DNA of 64,000 bases from Bacteroidota bacterium (GCA_018818165.1 JAHISP010000084.1:357530-421529), one strand, 5' to 3'. Counted from the first letter of the stretch, positions 26,497 to 35,353 are shown. Notes: generated from the sequence alone by a model not told the origin. Numbers and translations: made by a program.

Positions 26497-26663
26497 GCTG
26501 TCGAGGACCAATTGTATTGTCTCAAAAGTTTTTCTAATAGTCTTTGCGAGGATTTCGTTTTTTGAACGACGAAGCAATCTGCTAAAGATTGCTTCACCCA
26601 ATAAAAAGCACTGGGTTAATGACATTTACTACTATTAAGACAGCCTCGGAGGTTCTCGACAGC
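26497..26663. mobile_element. MITE-like element with GCTGTCGAGGACC termini
   Basis: GCTGTCGAGGACC at 26497 and GGTTCTCGACAGC at 26651 are inverted repeats (12 of 13). Inside lies a REP-like palindrome (26540-26623, copy 5: TCTTTGCGAGG, GAAGCAATCTGC, AAAGATTGCTTC). Related termini occur at 27210-27252 and, half-copies, at 19768 and 20810. Confidence 0.65.
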
Positions 26664-26702
26664 ATGAAAGTTAAATAGATGAAAATAGTAATAGGAGTTA
26701 AT

Positions 26703-27173
26703 ATGAAGATTAAATTATTAATATTTGTTGCTCTGTTTATTTCTTGCTCAGAAAATGTAGTAGAGCAGAGTTTTGAAAGAGAACCAGCAGATCAAGAAAT
26801 AAAAATACTTTATAAACATTGGTTTAACGATGAGGTTGATACTTTTAATAAAACCTTAACAAAAGATTTAGTAATTGATGGAGAAATAACGATTGATTTC
26901 TGGTTTCAAAAAAGCGAGCAGTCAAGAATAATTGATATGCTTGAACAGATTGATTTCTGGACAATACGAGATACACTTGACCAAAATCCTTTAGATTCAG
27001 CTTATGTGATGATCGATCCTGATCCTGGTATTCAAGAACTGAAAATAGAGTATCTAAATAATTCAAAAACTGTCTATTGGTATTTGATAAATGATTATGA
27101 AGACGAAACTGCAAGAATAAAAAAAATTAACAGACTTAATATTGGAAATAATATACAACGACCCAGAATATAA
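26703..27173 (+). CDS. Small lipoprotein, unknown
   Basis: A 156-residue protein. The start at 26703 has AGGAG nine bases upstream and gives a lipobox (IFVALFISC, Cys about 15); the longer frame from 26679 would bury the signal. The mature protein is acidic and helical with a DPDPG turn. Two MITE-like elements bracket it. Function not recognised. Confidence 0.65.
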   Translation: MKIKLLIFVALFISCSENVVEQSFEREPADQEIKILYKHWFNDEVDTFNKTLTKDLVIDGEITIDFWFQKSEQSRIIDMLEQIDFWTIRDTLDQNPLDSAYVMIDPDPGIQELKIEYLNNSKTVYWYLINDYEDETARIKKINRLNIGNNIQRPRI

Positions 27174-27209
27174 GAACTTGCCTGCAAGAAATGGGTCATA
27201 TTTTTAACA

Positions 27210-27252
27210 GCTGTCAAGAAGGGGTGAAGCAGTCTCAGTGGTCCTCGACAGC
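27210..27252. mobile_element. Short element with GCTGTC termini
   Basis: GCTGTCAAGAAGG and GGTCCTCGACAGC are inverted termini of the same type as at 26497-26663 but only 43 bp apart, so this is probably an internally deleted copy. Confidence 0.5.
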
Positions 27253-27258
27253 AGGAAA

Positions 27259-27375
27259 ATGTGGCTAAAGCAATTGTTTTTTGTTTTCTAAAACAGTTGA
27301 CTAAAGACAATGGCAATTGCAGTCGCTTTTAAGCGACTGATCAAAATAAAATTAGTAAAAAGGCTTTAGCCACAT
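27259..27375. mobile_element. MITE-like element with 13-bp perfect inverted ends
   Basis: ATGTGGCTAAAGC at 27259 and GCTTTAGCCACAT at 27363 are perfect inverse complements. Inside is a second palindrome, AGTCGCTTTTAAGCGACT. The 117-bp element has no coding frame. Confidence 0.7.
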
Positions 27376-27437
27376 TAAGTTTGTGTCAAATTGTAATTAT
27401 CATCTATGCTTTGGTGGCAAGAAACATAGGAAGAGCG

Positions 27438-28139
27438 ATGAAAAGATTATTAGTATCATATTTATTAGCAATAATTGCAATTATTCTAATTGTTGGTTGT
27501 GAAAATCCATCTGAGCCGGAAGACGACAATTTTGTTTTTTATGGGCAAATAATTAACAAACAAGGTAAACCAGTTCAAGGTGCAAAAATTCATTATAAAT
27601 CCGAACTTAAAGAAAAACTACTGAAGGGTAGTAACAAAATTTGTCCATCAACATTAATTAGTTTTGTAATTCCAAAAGAAACCCACGCTGAAGTAAAAGT
27701 TTATAGATGGTATAGCAGAGAATATCTCTTTACTTTAGTAAATGACAATCTAAAATCTGGATATTACAGTTATTCCTCTCTTCCAATGAATTTAACTAAT
27801 GGATTTTATACATACGAACTTACCACAGAAGATACTGTATATGAAAACATAATGTACCTTCAAACAGTTGATTGGCGCATACTTGCTCAAACTGATCCCT
27901 TAGCAATTACTAATAGTGAAGGTAAGTTTGAAATTGCAATTGGAGTATTTGGTTTTGATGTTGAAATGAAAAACTATGGTTATAGTGGAACTAGCGAACC
28001 CATTACTATGAGCATTTCAAGAACAATTGAAATAGTTATTTACGAAGGTGATGAAACATTGCCTTCTTTAGTAAAAGAAACAACTATTGAAAAGAATAAA
28101 AACATTAATAAAACATTTACTATAAACACAACGCTTTAG
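27438..28139 (+). CDS. Lipoprotein with carboxypeptidase-regulatory-like segment, unknown
   Basis: A 233-residue protein. The start at 27438 gives a lipobox signal (AIIAIILIVGC, Cys about 21); the longer frame from 27381 would add 19 residues ahead of it. Early in the mature part, FYGQIINKQGKPVQGAKIHY looks like a CarboxypepD_reg beta-sandwich opening, and NSEGKFEIAI near residue 160 resembles the matching later strand. This suggests a surface or periplasmic binding role. No partner gene is nearby. Confidence 0.65.
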   Translation: MKRLLVSYLLAIIAIILIVGCENPSEPEDDNFVFYGQIINKQGKPVQGAKIHYKSELKEKLLKGSNKICPSTLISFVIPKETHAEVKVYRWYSREYLFTLVNDNLKSGYYSYSSLPMNLTNGFYTYELTTEDTVYENIMYLQTVDWRILAQTDPLAITNSEGKFEIAIGVFGFDVEMKNYGYSGTSEPITMSISRTIEIVIYEGDETLPSLVKETTIEKNKNINKTFTINTTL

Positions 28140-28684
28140 CATTAGCACTAACTTACTGGCTGTTTAATGCTATTTGATAGATAGTAGCGAAGTGACGAGT
28201 GGTTCTAGCCTGCATGCGAAATATTTATTGGAACTGGGTTGATGTAATTTATAGTCATTAGGTGCTATGAATGGTCATTAAAATTTAATAATTGTTATTT
28301 CAATACTGTTGAGTACAATTGTGTCTATCTTAAAAGTCACGTTTTATTAACTGGTTTTAATCAGCTTTATTTGTGCGCAATTTTTAGATGATATGAAATT
28401 TTATTAAAATATTCTTATTATTGTTATAATATTTTGTTAAACGTTATCCATAAATTTTAAAAACCGAAAAATAGTTGGTTTTAATTTTAAAATTCAATAG
28501 TGATTTAATTGCTTATTATTTATTATGTAAGTAAGCTGGCGAAGCTGTAGTTATGAATTGGAAAGTAAAACTAATTAAGTACAAAAAACAAAATCTTCCT
28601 TTTATGATTTATAAAGTTAATTTATTTAGTTTTTGCAATTGTTTAATTATTCTTAAAACTAATATTTAATTTATCTGCCTGGTT
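28140..28684. other. Long intergenic region before the recombinase remnant
   Basis: No gene found. GCACTAAC near 28146 and ATTAGGTGC near 28257 have the look of the outer arms of a degenerate attC site after the upstream lipoprotein gene, but the inner arms do not pair clearly. The rest is very AT-rich. Confidence 0.3.
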
Positions 28685-28835
28685 TTAAATTTTATTTATT
28701 GAATAAGATGAAACATGCGTATAAATTTGAGTTGTTTCCAAACGTTTATGACCTAGTAATTCTTGAATGTAACGTATATCAGTTCCATCATCTAAAAGAT
28801 GTGTTGTAAAACTATGACGCAACACGAAGATAAAT
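28685..28835 (-). pseudogene. C-terminal remnant of a tyrosine recombinase (integron-integrase-like)
   Basis: Minus-strand frame reading [20 protein letters not shown], then [18 protein letters not shown], to a TAA at 28685-28687. These are the box II Arg, the GHK region and the catalytic Tyr of XerC/XerD/IntI-type recombinases. A TAG lies just upstream in frame, and all N-terminal domains are missing. The break lies within a few bases of the first attC-like site. The orientation (away from the cassettes) is that of an integron integrase. IntI versus another tyrosine recombinase cannot be decided from 50 codons. Confidence 0.82.
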
Positions 28836-28837
28836 AA

Positions 28838-28890
28838 CTAAATATAACATAAGTCCCAATATACACAATGGGTGTATTGAGACGTTGTAG
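28838..28890 (+). repeat. attC-like site A
   Basis: TATAAC (R''-like) at 28843, arm CAATATACAC, partner GTGTATTG and GTTGTAG (R'-like) at 28884 make a hairpin with imperfect symmetry. About 45 of 53 positions match site B at 30996-31047. It lies at the broken end of the recombinase remnant and upstream of the abiE genes. Confidence 0.6.
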
Positions 28891-29019
28891 CCAATACAAA
28901 AACAAGCAAATATTTTTTTATAGTACTGATATAAGGTTTGAGCTGACAAAAGCAATATAATTGATATTTAACATTACTTTCCATATCTTTATAATCAGTT
29001 ATCAACTGACAAATCAACT

Positions 29020-29841
29020 ATGATAAATAAACACATATCAAAACAATCTAACGAACTTCTATCATTTTTTAATGAGAAAGATTTACATTGCTTTACTACA
29101 GAAATTGCAAAAAAAGCACTTCCAAATTCTAAAGATAGTGCAATAAGAGAATTACTCAGTGCCATGACACGTAGAGGACTTTTAATGAGAGTTAAAAGAG
29201 GTTTGTATTATGTAATTCCTTATGAACAAAATCCGGAAACTTTTATGCCTGAATGGCATTTATTGGCAGAACATTTAGTGCAAGATGCAAAATATTATAT
29301 TGGATACTACTCCGCCTTACAAATACATAACTTAATTACTCAACCATCATTAAAAGAGCAAATTGTTGTTTCAAACCAAATACACCCATCATCAATAAAA
29401 ATTAAAGATGTCCCTTTTCAATTTATCTATCACAACGAAAAACACTTTTTTGGAACAAAAAAAATATGGATTGATAATTTTAACAAAGTTATCTGTTCCG
29501 ATCTAGAAAAAACTATAATTGATTGCCTGTTTAAACCAGATTATGCTGGTGGAATTGTTGAAATTGCACGTGCCCTATATTTATCTCGTGAAAAAATTAA
29601 ATTTAATGTTTTATTGGAGTACGTTGATAAATTTAATTCCCAAGCGGTTATTAAACGTCTTGGTTTTCTTTTAGAATCATTAGAAATTGAAACTGATATT
29701 ATTAGCGATTTGCAGAAACTGAAAACAAGTTCTATTGTTATTTTAGACACTGAACTTCCGAAGAGTGGCAAAACATTAACCAAATGGAGCATTCAACAAA
29801 ACATTGAAATAGAAACAATTAAAGAAGCAATTTACACATGA
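29020..29841 (+). CDS. abiEi: AbiEi-family antitoxin
   Basis: A 273-residue protein. It opens with a winged-helix region (LLSFFNEKDLHCFTTEIAKK, then RELLSAMTRRGLLMRVKRGLYYVIP), the N-terminal domain of AbiEi antitoxins. The rest (YYIGYYSALQIHNLITQPS, DLEKTIIDCLFKPDYAGGI) fits the family C-terminal domain. It overlaps the toxin gene by 4 bases (ATGA). By family it neutralises AbiEii and represses its own operon. Confidence 0.88.
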   Translation: MINKHISKQSNELLSFFNEKDLHCFTTEIAKKALPNSKDSAIRELLSAMTRRGLLMRVKRGLYYVIPYEQNPETFMPEWHLLAEHLVQDAKYYIGYYSALQIHNLITQPSLKEQIVVSNQIHPSSIKIKDVPFQFIYHNEKHFFGTKKIWIDNFNKVICSDLEKTIIDCLFKPDYAGGIVEIARALYLSREKIKFNVLLEYVDKFNSQAVIKRLGFLLESLEIETDIISDLQKLKTSSIVILDTELPKSGKTLTKWSIQQNIEIETIKEAIYT

Positions 29842-30641
29842 TAAAACCTGGCGAAATACAAAAAATGGCAAGAGTTGTTGGTGTAAGAGACCAGCAAATT
29901 GAAAAGGATTATATTTTATCTTGGATTTTACAGGGCATTGCTTTTCACAATGAACTTTTCAAAATAATTGTCTTTAAGGGTGGAACCGTTTTAAAGAAAG
30001 TGTATTTCAAAGATTATCGTTTTTCAGAAGATTTAGATTTTACATTATTGGATGATACAATTTCAAATCAGCAAATATTTGATTTCTTCAATGAAATATT
30101 TGAGTATGTTAGAGAAGAAGTAAATATTCCTTTGGAAATAATTGATGACAACGAACACTCTGATGGCGGAATAAATTTCTACATTAGTTATATTGGTCCA
30201 CTTGGTGGAATGGGTACAAACAAACGTGTAAAAGTTGATATTTCAAGAAGTGAAAAATTACAGTTTGCTCCAACATACGAAGATGTTTTTATTACATATA
30301 CTGATCAAGAAGAACATAAACTGCTTTGCTATTCGCTTGAAGAAATTCTTGTTGAAAAGATGCGTTCTGTTATGCAGAGAATGCAGGCACGAGATTTTTA
30401 CGATATTTGGTATTTAACAGAAGTACACGGATTAGAAACAGATTTTTATCTGAATGAATTTATAGCAAAGTGCAAAACCAAAGAACTTAATCCATTAGAT
30501 TTTTTTACAAAATTAGAACAACGTTTGCCACAATATAACGCTCGCTGGCAAAAATCTATGAAAGACCAGATTAAAGATTTGCCTGAGTTTGAGCAGATTG
30601 AAAGAGAAACAATAAGACATTTAAGAAAACTAAAAATTTAA
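29838..30641 (+). CDS. abiEii: AbiEii-family nucleotidyltransferase toxin
   Basis: A 267-residue protein of the DUF1814/AbiEii family. The nucleotidyltransferase signature is FKGGTVLKKVYFKDYRFSEDLDFTL at about residues 50-73, containing G-G-T and the D-x-D pair; K-M-R with RDFYDIWYL follows at about 175-195. AbiEii toxins transfer nucleotides and give abortive phage infection or growth arrest. The antitoxin gene is directly upstream with a 4-base overlap. The pair is bracketed by two matching attC-like sites. Confidence 0.9.
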   Translation: MIKPGEIQKMARVVGVRDQQIEKDYILSWILQGIAFHNELFKIIVFKGGTVLKKVYFKDYRFSEDLDFTLLDDTISNQQIFDFFNEIFEYVREEVNIPLEIIDDNEHSDGGINFYISYIGPLGGMGTNKRVKVDISRSEKLQFAPTYEDVFITYTDQEEHKLLCYSLEEILVEKMRSVMQRMQARDFYDIWYLTEVHGLETDFYLNEFIAKCKTKELNPLDFFTKLEQRLPQYNARWQKSMKDQIKDLPEFEQIERETIRHLRKLKI

Positions 30642-30650
30642 GAGAAAAAT

Positions 30651-30837
30651 ATGCCAAAAAATCCAAATAATAATTGCTATTCCTGAAGGGAAAATCAGAG
30701 ACTACATTGATGGTACTATCAGGCAAGATACTCCTGAAGAATATGTAAGGCAGACTGTTGAAAAGAGATTGGTAAATGAACATAAATATCCTTAAGGGAG
30801 AATAAAAATTGAATTTCTTGCTCATCAACTTTTTTGA
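30651..30837 (+). pseudogene. Remnant of an HsdR-N-type restriction gene
   Basis: After an ATG at 30651 the frame shifts. The run IIIAIPEGKIRDYIDGTIRQ, DTPEEYVRQTVEKRLVNEHKYP, a TAA, then GRIKIEF is the start of type I restriction HsdR/HSDR_N-like proteins (EYVRQxxEKRL...YP...IKIEF). The frameshift, the stop and the loss of everything downstream show it is dead. It fills the end of the abiE cassette. Confidence 0.7.
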
Positions 30838-30995
30838 ATTTTGAGTTCTCAACCCAATCTAAAATATTTTTAATGCAGCTAAATAGTTCTTTATTATTTG
30901 TGTGGAATAATTTTCAATAATTATTTGTTTATTGAACTTATCTGTAATTTCTTTTCTTTTCATACATATTATTATATCTTTCGTAACATAAACAA

Positions 30996-31047
30996 CTAAA
31001 TACAACATATAGTCCCGATATACACAATGGGTGTATTGACATTAGAG
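30996..31047 (+). repeat. attC-like site B
   Basis: TACAAC at 31001, TATACACAATGGGTGTATTGA shared with site A apart from flanks, and a degenerate R' (CATTAGAG) at 31040. Together with site A it brackets the abiE cassette. The next gene starts 56 bases downstream. Confidence 0.55.
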
Positions 31048-31103
31048 GCAAGCATAGAAGAATACAAACAGTTAAAAATGTAATATGTCCAAGGAGAACA
31101 ATT

Positions 31104-31877
31104 ATGAGTAAAGAAAAACAAACAATTCACGATTTTGACATAAATATTATCTATGAATATTTTTCGAATACTGAACGACAAGGTCCTGGCAATACAGAAG
31201 AAACACTTAAAGCTTTGAGTTTTATAACAGGTCTTACAGAAAAATCAAAAATAGCAGATATTGGTTGCGGTACAGGTGGTCAAACAATGACCTTAGGCAA
31301 AAATACACCATGTGAAATAATCGGAATTGATGTATGGGAGGATTTTGTTCATAAGTTTAATTTAAATTCCGCAAGTCATAATCTTCAAGACAGAGTAAAA
31401 GGCATTGTCGGGAATATGGAAAAATTACCGTTTCACGAAGAAGAATTGGATTTAATTTGGTCGGAAGGTTCGATTTATAACATTGGATTTGAGCGTGGAT
31501 TAAATGAATGGCGAAAATTTTTGAAAATTGGAGGATATATTGTCATTACAGAAAACACATGGTTTAGCGAAGAACGCCCTACTGAAATTCAAGAATTTTG
31601 GCAAAAGGCCTATTCTGAAATAGATACAATCCCTAATAAAGTTGCACAAATGGCAAAAGCAGGGTTTTTGCCGATTGCTACCTATATTTTACCCGAAGCT
31701 ATATGGACAGACTATTACAGTAATCAGGCTTTGAATATTGATACTTTTTTAAAAAAACATAAGGGGAATAAAACAGCAGAAGATTTTGCCTCTTCACAAC
31801 GATATGAGGCAGAATTATACACTAAATACAAAGAGTATTATGGATATATGTTTTATATCGGAAAAAGAATCAAATAA
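31104..31877 (+). CDS. Class I SAM-dependent methyltransferase
   Basis: A 257-residue protein. SAM motif I is [15 protein letters not shown] (about 50-64), followed by acidic GIDVWEDF, and motif IV-like [15 protein letters not shown]. The family includes small-molecule methyltransferases; the substrate is unknown. AGGAGAAC lies ahead of the start. It is a one-gene cassette between attC-like sites B and C. Confidence 0.85.
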   Translation: MSKEKQTIHDFDINIIYEYFSNTERQGPGNTEETLKALSFITGLTEKSKIADIGCGTGGQTMTLGKNTPCEIIGIDVWEDFVHKFNLNSASHNLQDRVKGIVGNMEKLPFHEEELDLIWSEGSIYNIGFERGLNEWRKFLKIGGYIVITENTWFSEERPTEIQEFWQKAYSEIDTIPNKVAQMAKAGFLPIATYILPEAIWTDYYSNQALNIDTFLKKHKGNKTAEDFASSQRYEAELYTKYKEYYGYMFYIGKRIK

Positions 31878-31884
31878 TGCCAGC

Positions 31885-32015
31885 CACTAACATCATGTAT
31901 AAAACATTGGGGGTTAAGTGGTTACTAGAAGCATTCAGCCCGCATCAGCTTTTGTGTAGTTGGACAGGGACGAAGCCCGTAATCCCCAACGTTTCATACA
32001 TGTAACCGTTAGGTG
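31885..32015 (+). repeat. attC site C (classical form)
   Basis: CACTAAC at 31885 (R'') and GTTAGGTG at 32008 (R') have the consensus core. The arms CATGTATAAAACATTGGGG and CCCCAACGTTTCATACATG are near-perfect inverse complements, with extrahelical bases and a 70-base variable centre. The size is 131 bp. It follows a stop codon and the next start is 31 bases after the R' site. This is the strongest integron signal in the window. Confidence 0.9.
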
Positions 32016-32046
32016 CAACGCAGAAAAACTGAAATGATGAAACTGT

Positions 32047-32826
32047 ATGATTGAATCAATTAAACCAACAGGTATTTTAAGAAAATACATAATAAACTAT
32101 TTCATTGTTGAGACTAACAATTCAGTGGACTATTTGCCTAAAGAAAGAGTTTACCCCTGCGGATATGCAACAATGGTTTTTCATTATGGTTCTCCATCAA
32201 AATTCCAGAAAAAGAATTCAAGCATATATATTGAGCCGAATTTGGTTATATGCGGTCAACAAACCAGTTATTATGACTTGTCATTATCTGGAAAGACAGG
32301 TATGATTCTTATTGTATTCAGACCACATGGAGTAAAATCTTTTTTCAATTTTCCAATTACTGAATTATTAAATGAAAACCTTTCACTTCAGGATTTGGCT
32401 ATAAATGAAACTAAAGAATTAGAGGACAAATTGTTAAACTCTCCAAATAATAAGCAAAGAGTTATTCATTTAGAAAACTTTCTTATTAAAAGACTAATTC
32501 AAAATAATGAATTTGAACGAGTTGAACATGCTATAAAAATAATTGAGAATTCTAAAGGACAAATTAAGGCTCAAGATATTGCACAAGAGGTGTGTTTGGG
32601 AATAAAACAATTTGAAAGGACCTTTTCAAAATACGTTGGTGTAAATCCTAAAAAATTTGCAAGCATCATTCGCTTACAAAATGTAATACAAATGAAAAGT
32701 AAGCATAAAAAAAGTATGACTCAAATAGCCTTTGATAGCGGGTATTACGACCAATCTCATTTTATTCATGATTTTAAATGTTTAACAGGACTTACTCCAA
32801 ATGCTTTTTTTAACACTCAGAAATAA
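32047..32826 (+). CDS. AraC-family transcriptional regulator
   Basis: A 259-residue protein. The N-terminal half is a sensing domain of the DUF6597 kind (ILRKYIINYFIVETN, then YPCGYATMVFHYG). The C-terminal double helix-turn-helix has AQDIAQEVCLGIKQFERTFSKYVGVNPKKF and IAFDSGYYDQSHFIHDFKCLTGLTPNAF, the AraC signature. Cassette cargo. The regulated gene may be the AlkD-like gene 65 bases downstream. Confidence 0.88.
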   Translation: MIESIKPTGILRKYIINYFIVETNNSVDYLPKERVYPCGYATMVFHYGSPSKFQKKNSSIYIEPNLVICGQQTSYYDLSLSGKTGMILIVFRPHGVKSFFNFPITELLNENLSLQDLAINETKELEDKLLNSPNNKQRVIHLENFLIKRLIQNNEFERVEHAIKIIENSKGQIKAQDIAQEVCLGIKQFERTFSKYVGVNPKKFASIIRLQNVIQMKSKHKKSMTQIAFDSGYYDQSHFIHDFKCLTGLTPNAFFNTQK

Positions 32827-32891
32827 AGACCATTTTTTACAATTTTTTTATTTAAGCACAGACTATTTTTGCAATAAAAAGGAAAGATAGA

Positions 32892-33617
32892 ATGAATAGA
32901 TTAGAATTAAAACATAAAGAAATAATAAACTTTTGTTTAGCTAACGCAGACGATTCGGTTGTAAAGAAATATTCAAGATATTTTAAAGAAGGTTATGATG
33001 CTTATGGTATTGATTCTAAAATTTTGGAATTGCAAAAAATTAAATGGTTGGATTCATGGAAAGATGAAATGACCATTTCTGAATACTTAGATTTAGGCGA
33101 TTTGCTAATTTCTTCTGGTAAATTTGAAGAAGCAGACTACGCTATTCAGTTTATTGCATCAAAGAAAGATAAATTTACAACTGAAACGTTTGATAGAATT
33201 GGGAATTGGTTAGAAAATGGAATTCAAAACTGGGGCAATACAGACGTATTGTGTATGTTAGTTTTATCCGAGTTTATATTCAACAAAATCATTGAACCCC
33301 AAGATTTCATAAGTTGGACAAAATCTGAATCTAAATGGAAAAGAAGAGCAGTTCCAGTAACTTTTTATGAAGTGATTAAAAAAGGACACAATCCTGAGCC
33401 AGTCTTTTCTGTGATTGAGAAATTAATGGAAGATAAAGAAGAAGATGTTCAAAAAGGGTTAGGCACACTTCTAAGAGAGATTTGGAAAAAACAACCTGAA
33501 ATAGCAGAAAGATTTCTTTTAAAATGGAAAGATAAATGTGGACGGAAGATTATTCATTATGCAACTGAGAAAATGGATAAAGACTACAAAGCAAAATTTA
33601 AAAAGACAGAAAAATAG
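32892..33617 (+). CDS. AlkD-like DNA alkylation repair protein
   Basis: A 241-residue all-helical protein of the DNA alkylation repair family: EYLDLGDLLISSGKFEEADYAI, then WLENGIQNWGNTDVLCMLVLSEF, SKWKRRAVPVTFYEVIKKG, and VQKGLGTLLREIWKKQPEIA. These are HEAT-like repeats as in AlkD glycosylase, which removes positively charged alkylated bases. It is adjacent to an AraC gene that could link it to a signal. Catalytic residues cannot be assigned with confidence. Confidence 0.8.
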   Translation: MNRLELKHKEIINFCLANADDSVVKKYSRYFKEGYDAYGIDSKILELQKIKWLDSWKDEMTISEYLDLGDLLISSGKFEEADYAIQFIASKKDKFTTETFDRIGNWLENGIQNWGNTDVLCMLVLSEFIFNKIIEPQDFISWTKSESKWKRRAVPVTFYEVIKKGHNPEPVFSVIEKLMEDKEEDVQKGLGTLLREIWKKQPEIAERFLLKWKDKCGRKIIHYATEKMDKDYKAKFKKTEK

Positions 33618-33622
33618 AATCA

Positions 33623-33988
33623 ATGGAACAAACAAATATTAATCAGGTATCTTATTGTGGGTTTTACTGTGGTGCGTGTCCCAAATATACTAAAGGTCAA
33701 TGTGAAGGATGTAAAGGTAACAATCCAAAATGTGCAGTTGGATACAAATCTTGTAAAGTAAGACCTTGCTGCATTGAGAGTGGTTATAATTCTTGTGCAG
33801 ACTGCGATAAATACGAGTCAGTTAAGGATTGTAAATTATTTAATCCTTTCATGATTCGTTTTGGGCAATTTGTAACACGGACAAATCGGAGATTAGGAAT
33901 TGAGATGATAAGGGAAAAAGGAGAATCTGATTTTGTAAAATACATGATTGATAAAAATTGGGTAACGATAAAGCTTGGAAAACAATAA
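33623..33988 (+). CDS. DUF3795 cysteine-rich protein
   Basis: A 121-residue protein with a DUF3795 core: SYCGFYCGACPKYTKGQCEGCKG, and further cysteine pairs in CKVRPCCIES and CADCDKYES. These could bind zinc or an iron-sulfur cluster. Start 5 bases after the AlkD-like stop, so the two genes are probably one cassette. Function unknown. Confidence 0.85.
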   Translation: MEQTNINQVSYCGFYCGACPKYTKGQCEGCKGNNPKCAVGYKSCKVRPCCIESGYNSCADCDKYESVKDCKLFNPFMIRFGQFVTRTNRRLGIEMIREKGESDFVKYMIDKNWVTIKLGKQ

Positions 33989-33996
33989 TGCGCAGC

Positions 33997-34126
33997 ACAC
34001 AACACGCGGTATAGTTAATAAGGGTTTCAGTGGTTTTCGAGCAGTACAACCGCATCAAATTTGGTAGGTAACTTGATAAGTTTTAATCCCGCAATCCCTT
34101 ATGAAATCATACACTCACCGTTAGCG
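33997..34126 (+). repeat. attC site D
   Basis: ACACAAC at 33997 and GTTAGCG at 34120 are the outer boxes. AATAAGGG pairs with CCCTTAT, and GGTATA pairs partly with ATCATACAC. The size is 130 bp, as site C. The next start codon is 57 bases after R'. Confidence 0.78.
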
Positions 34127-34182
34127 GTCAGCTTAAAAAATGACAATGAAATAAAATGTTAATTAAATAAATAGAGAACAAA

Positions 34183-34539
34183 ATGAAAGCATTAATTATC
34201 TTTAATCGTGAACCGTATGATAATACAGACGTAACTTGGAATGGTTTACGACTTGCTGAAACTCTCAGAAAAAATGGACAAGAAGTGAGAATTTTTCTTA
34301 TGAATGACGCAGTTGATTTGGCAAGAGATGTTTGTAAAGCACCAGAAGGATACGACCAAGATTTATCGCAAATGCTTAAAGATTTGATTTCAAACAACGC
34401 TAAGGTAAGAGTTTGCGGAACTTGTATGGCTCGTTGCGGAATTTATAAAAATCATTCATATTTTGAAGGTGCAAATAAATCAACAATGGGCGAATTGGCC
34501 GATTGGGTGACAAATAGCGATAAAGTTTTGACATTTTAA
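34183..34539 (+). CDS. DsrE-family sulfur-relay-like protein
   Basis: A 118-residue protein with the DsrE/DsrF fold: ALIIFNREPYDNTDVTWNGLRLA, then RIFLMNDAVDLA and a Cys pair in VRVCGTCMARCGI (about residues 78-86). The family handles sulfane sulfur or binds nucleotide-like ligands. Cassette cargo. Confidence 0.85.
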   Translation: MKALIIFNREPYDNTDVTWNGLRLAETLRKNGQEVRIFLMNDAVDLARDVCKAPEGYDQDLSQMLKDLISNNAKVRVCGTCMARCGIYKNHSYFEGANKSTMGELADWVTNSDKVLTF

Positions 34540-34598
34540 AATGCAAATAAATCATTTTAACACATATTCTGCCGAATACAAAATTTGACTTAAAGGAA

Positions 34599-34772
34599 AT
34601 GAAATCATTTTTCAATCAGAATTACATGCTAAAACAAGTAGTTCCGATTGATAGAAGAAGAATAGAAATTGGTATTGGAATTGAAAATGGAATTTTTGCC
34701 GAAAAATTAAATATTGCATTTGGAATAAACACATCGAAAAAAATATTGGAATATGCCAAACTAAGAAATTGA
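34599..34772 (+). CDS. Possible small protein or gene fragment
   Basis: A 57-residue frame with AAAGGAA ahead of the ATG. It contains QVVPIDRRRIEIGIGIENG and KLNIAFGINTSKK. Reads like protein but no family recognised. It may be a 5' fragment of a lost cassette gene. Confidence 0.35.
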   Translation: MKSFFNQNYMLKQVVPIDRRRIEIGIGIENGIFAEKLNIAFGINTSKKILEYAKLRN

Positions 34773-34891
34773 ATTGTTGAACATGGATTTGCCAAAAAAC
34801 AACCTTATGCGGAGAAAAGTTTTGATTTTGCAGTCTTTATAACTTCAATTTATTTCACATCATTAACCATTGAACATATCACAGAGGACAA

Positions 34892-35191
34892 ATGACAGGT
34901 AAAATCAAATATGAATTTTTAGCAAGTACTTGGCAACACTCATCGCCTGGTGGTTGGCACTTTGTTTCACTTCCATCAGATATTGCAAAAGAAATAAGAG
35001 AAAATTTAGGTTGGCTAGAGGAAGGTTGGGGAAGACTTAAAGTAACAGCAAAAATTGGAAATACTGAATGGGAAACGGCAATATGGTTTGACACGAAACA
35101 CAAAACATATGTGTTACCACTTAAATCAAAAATTAGGAATAAGGAAAAAATAGAAACGGACAAAGAAATTAAAACGACTATTTGGATTTGA
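34892..35191 (+). CDS. DUF1905-family protein
   Basis: A 99-residue protein. YEFLASTWQHSSPGGWHFVSLP and GWGRLKVTAKIGNTEWETAIWFDTKHKTYVLPLKS are the DUF1905 beta-barrel pattern. It is complete except for the short C-terminus sometimes fused to OmpD-associated domains. Typical integron cargo; function unknown. Confidence 0.85.
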   Translation: MTGKIKYEFLASTWQHSSPGGWHFVSLPSDIAKEIRENLGWLEEGWGRLKVTAKIGNTEWETAIWFDTKHKTYVLPLKSKIRNKEKIETDKEIKTTIWI

Positions 35192-35199
35192 AAAAACAA

Positions 35200-35324
35200 C
35201 AAACTGCAAACACTTGACATAAAAAATTGCCGTATCGCTAGATTATTCAAGGTTTGTGGATCACTTCAACGTGTTCAAGTACGAGCTCCGAAAACCCAAC
35301 CGTTTCATATTTAAAACGTTGTAC
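35200..35324 (+). repeat. attC-like site E (degenerate)
   Basis: GTTGTAC at 35318 has the R' form and lies 30 bases before the next start codon, as in the other sites. AACCCAACCGTTTCATATTTAAAACGTT is a recognisable right arm, but the left arm (CATAAAAAATTGCC) pairs only loosely. Confidence 0.5.
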
Positions 35325-35353
35325 TACATGACCAAACTTTAGGAGTTAAATAA

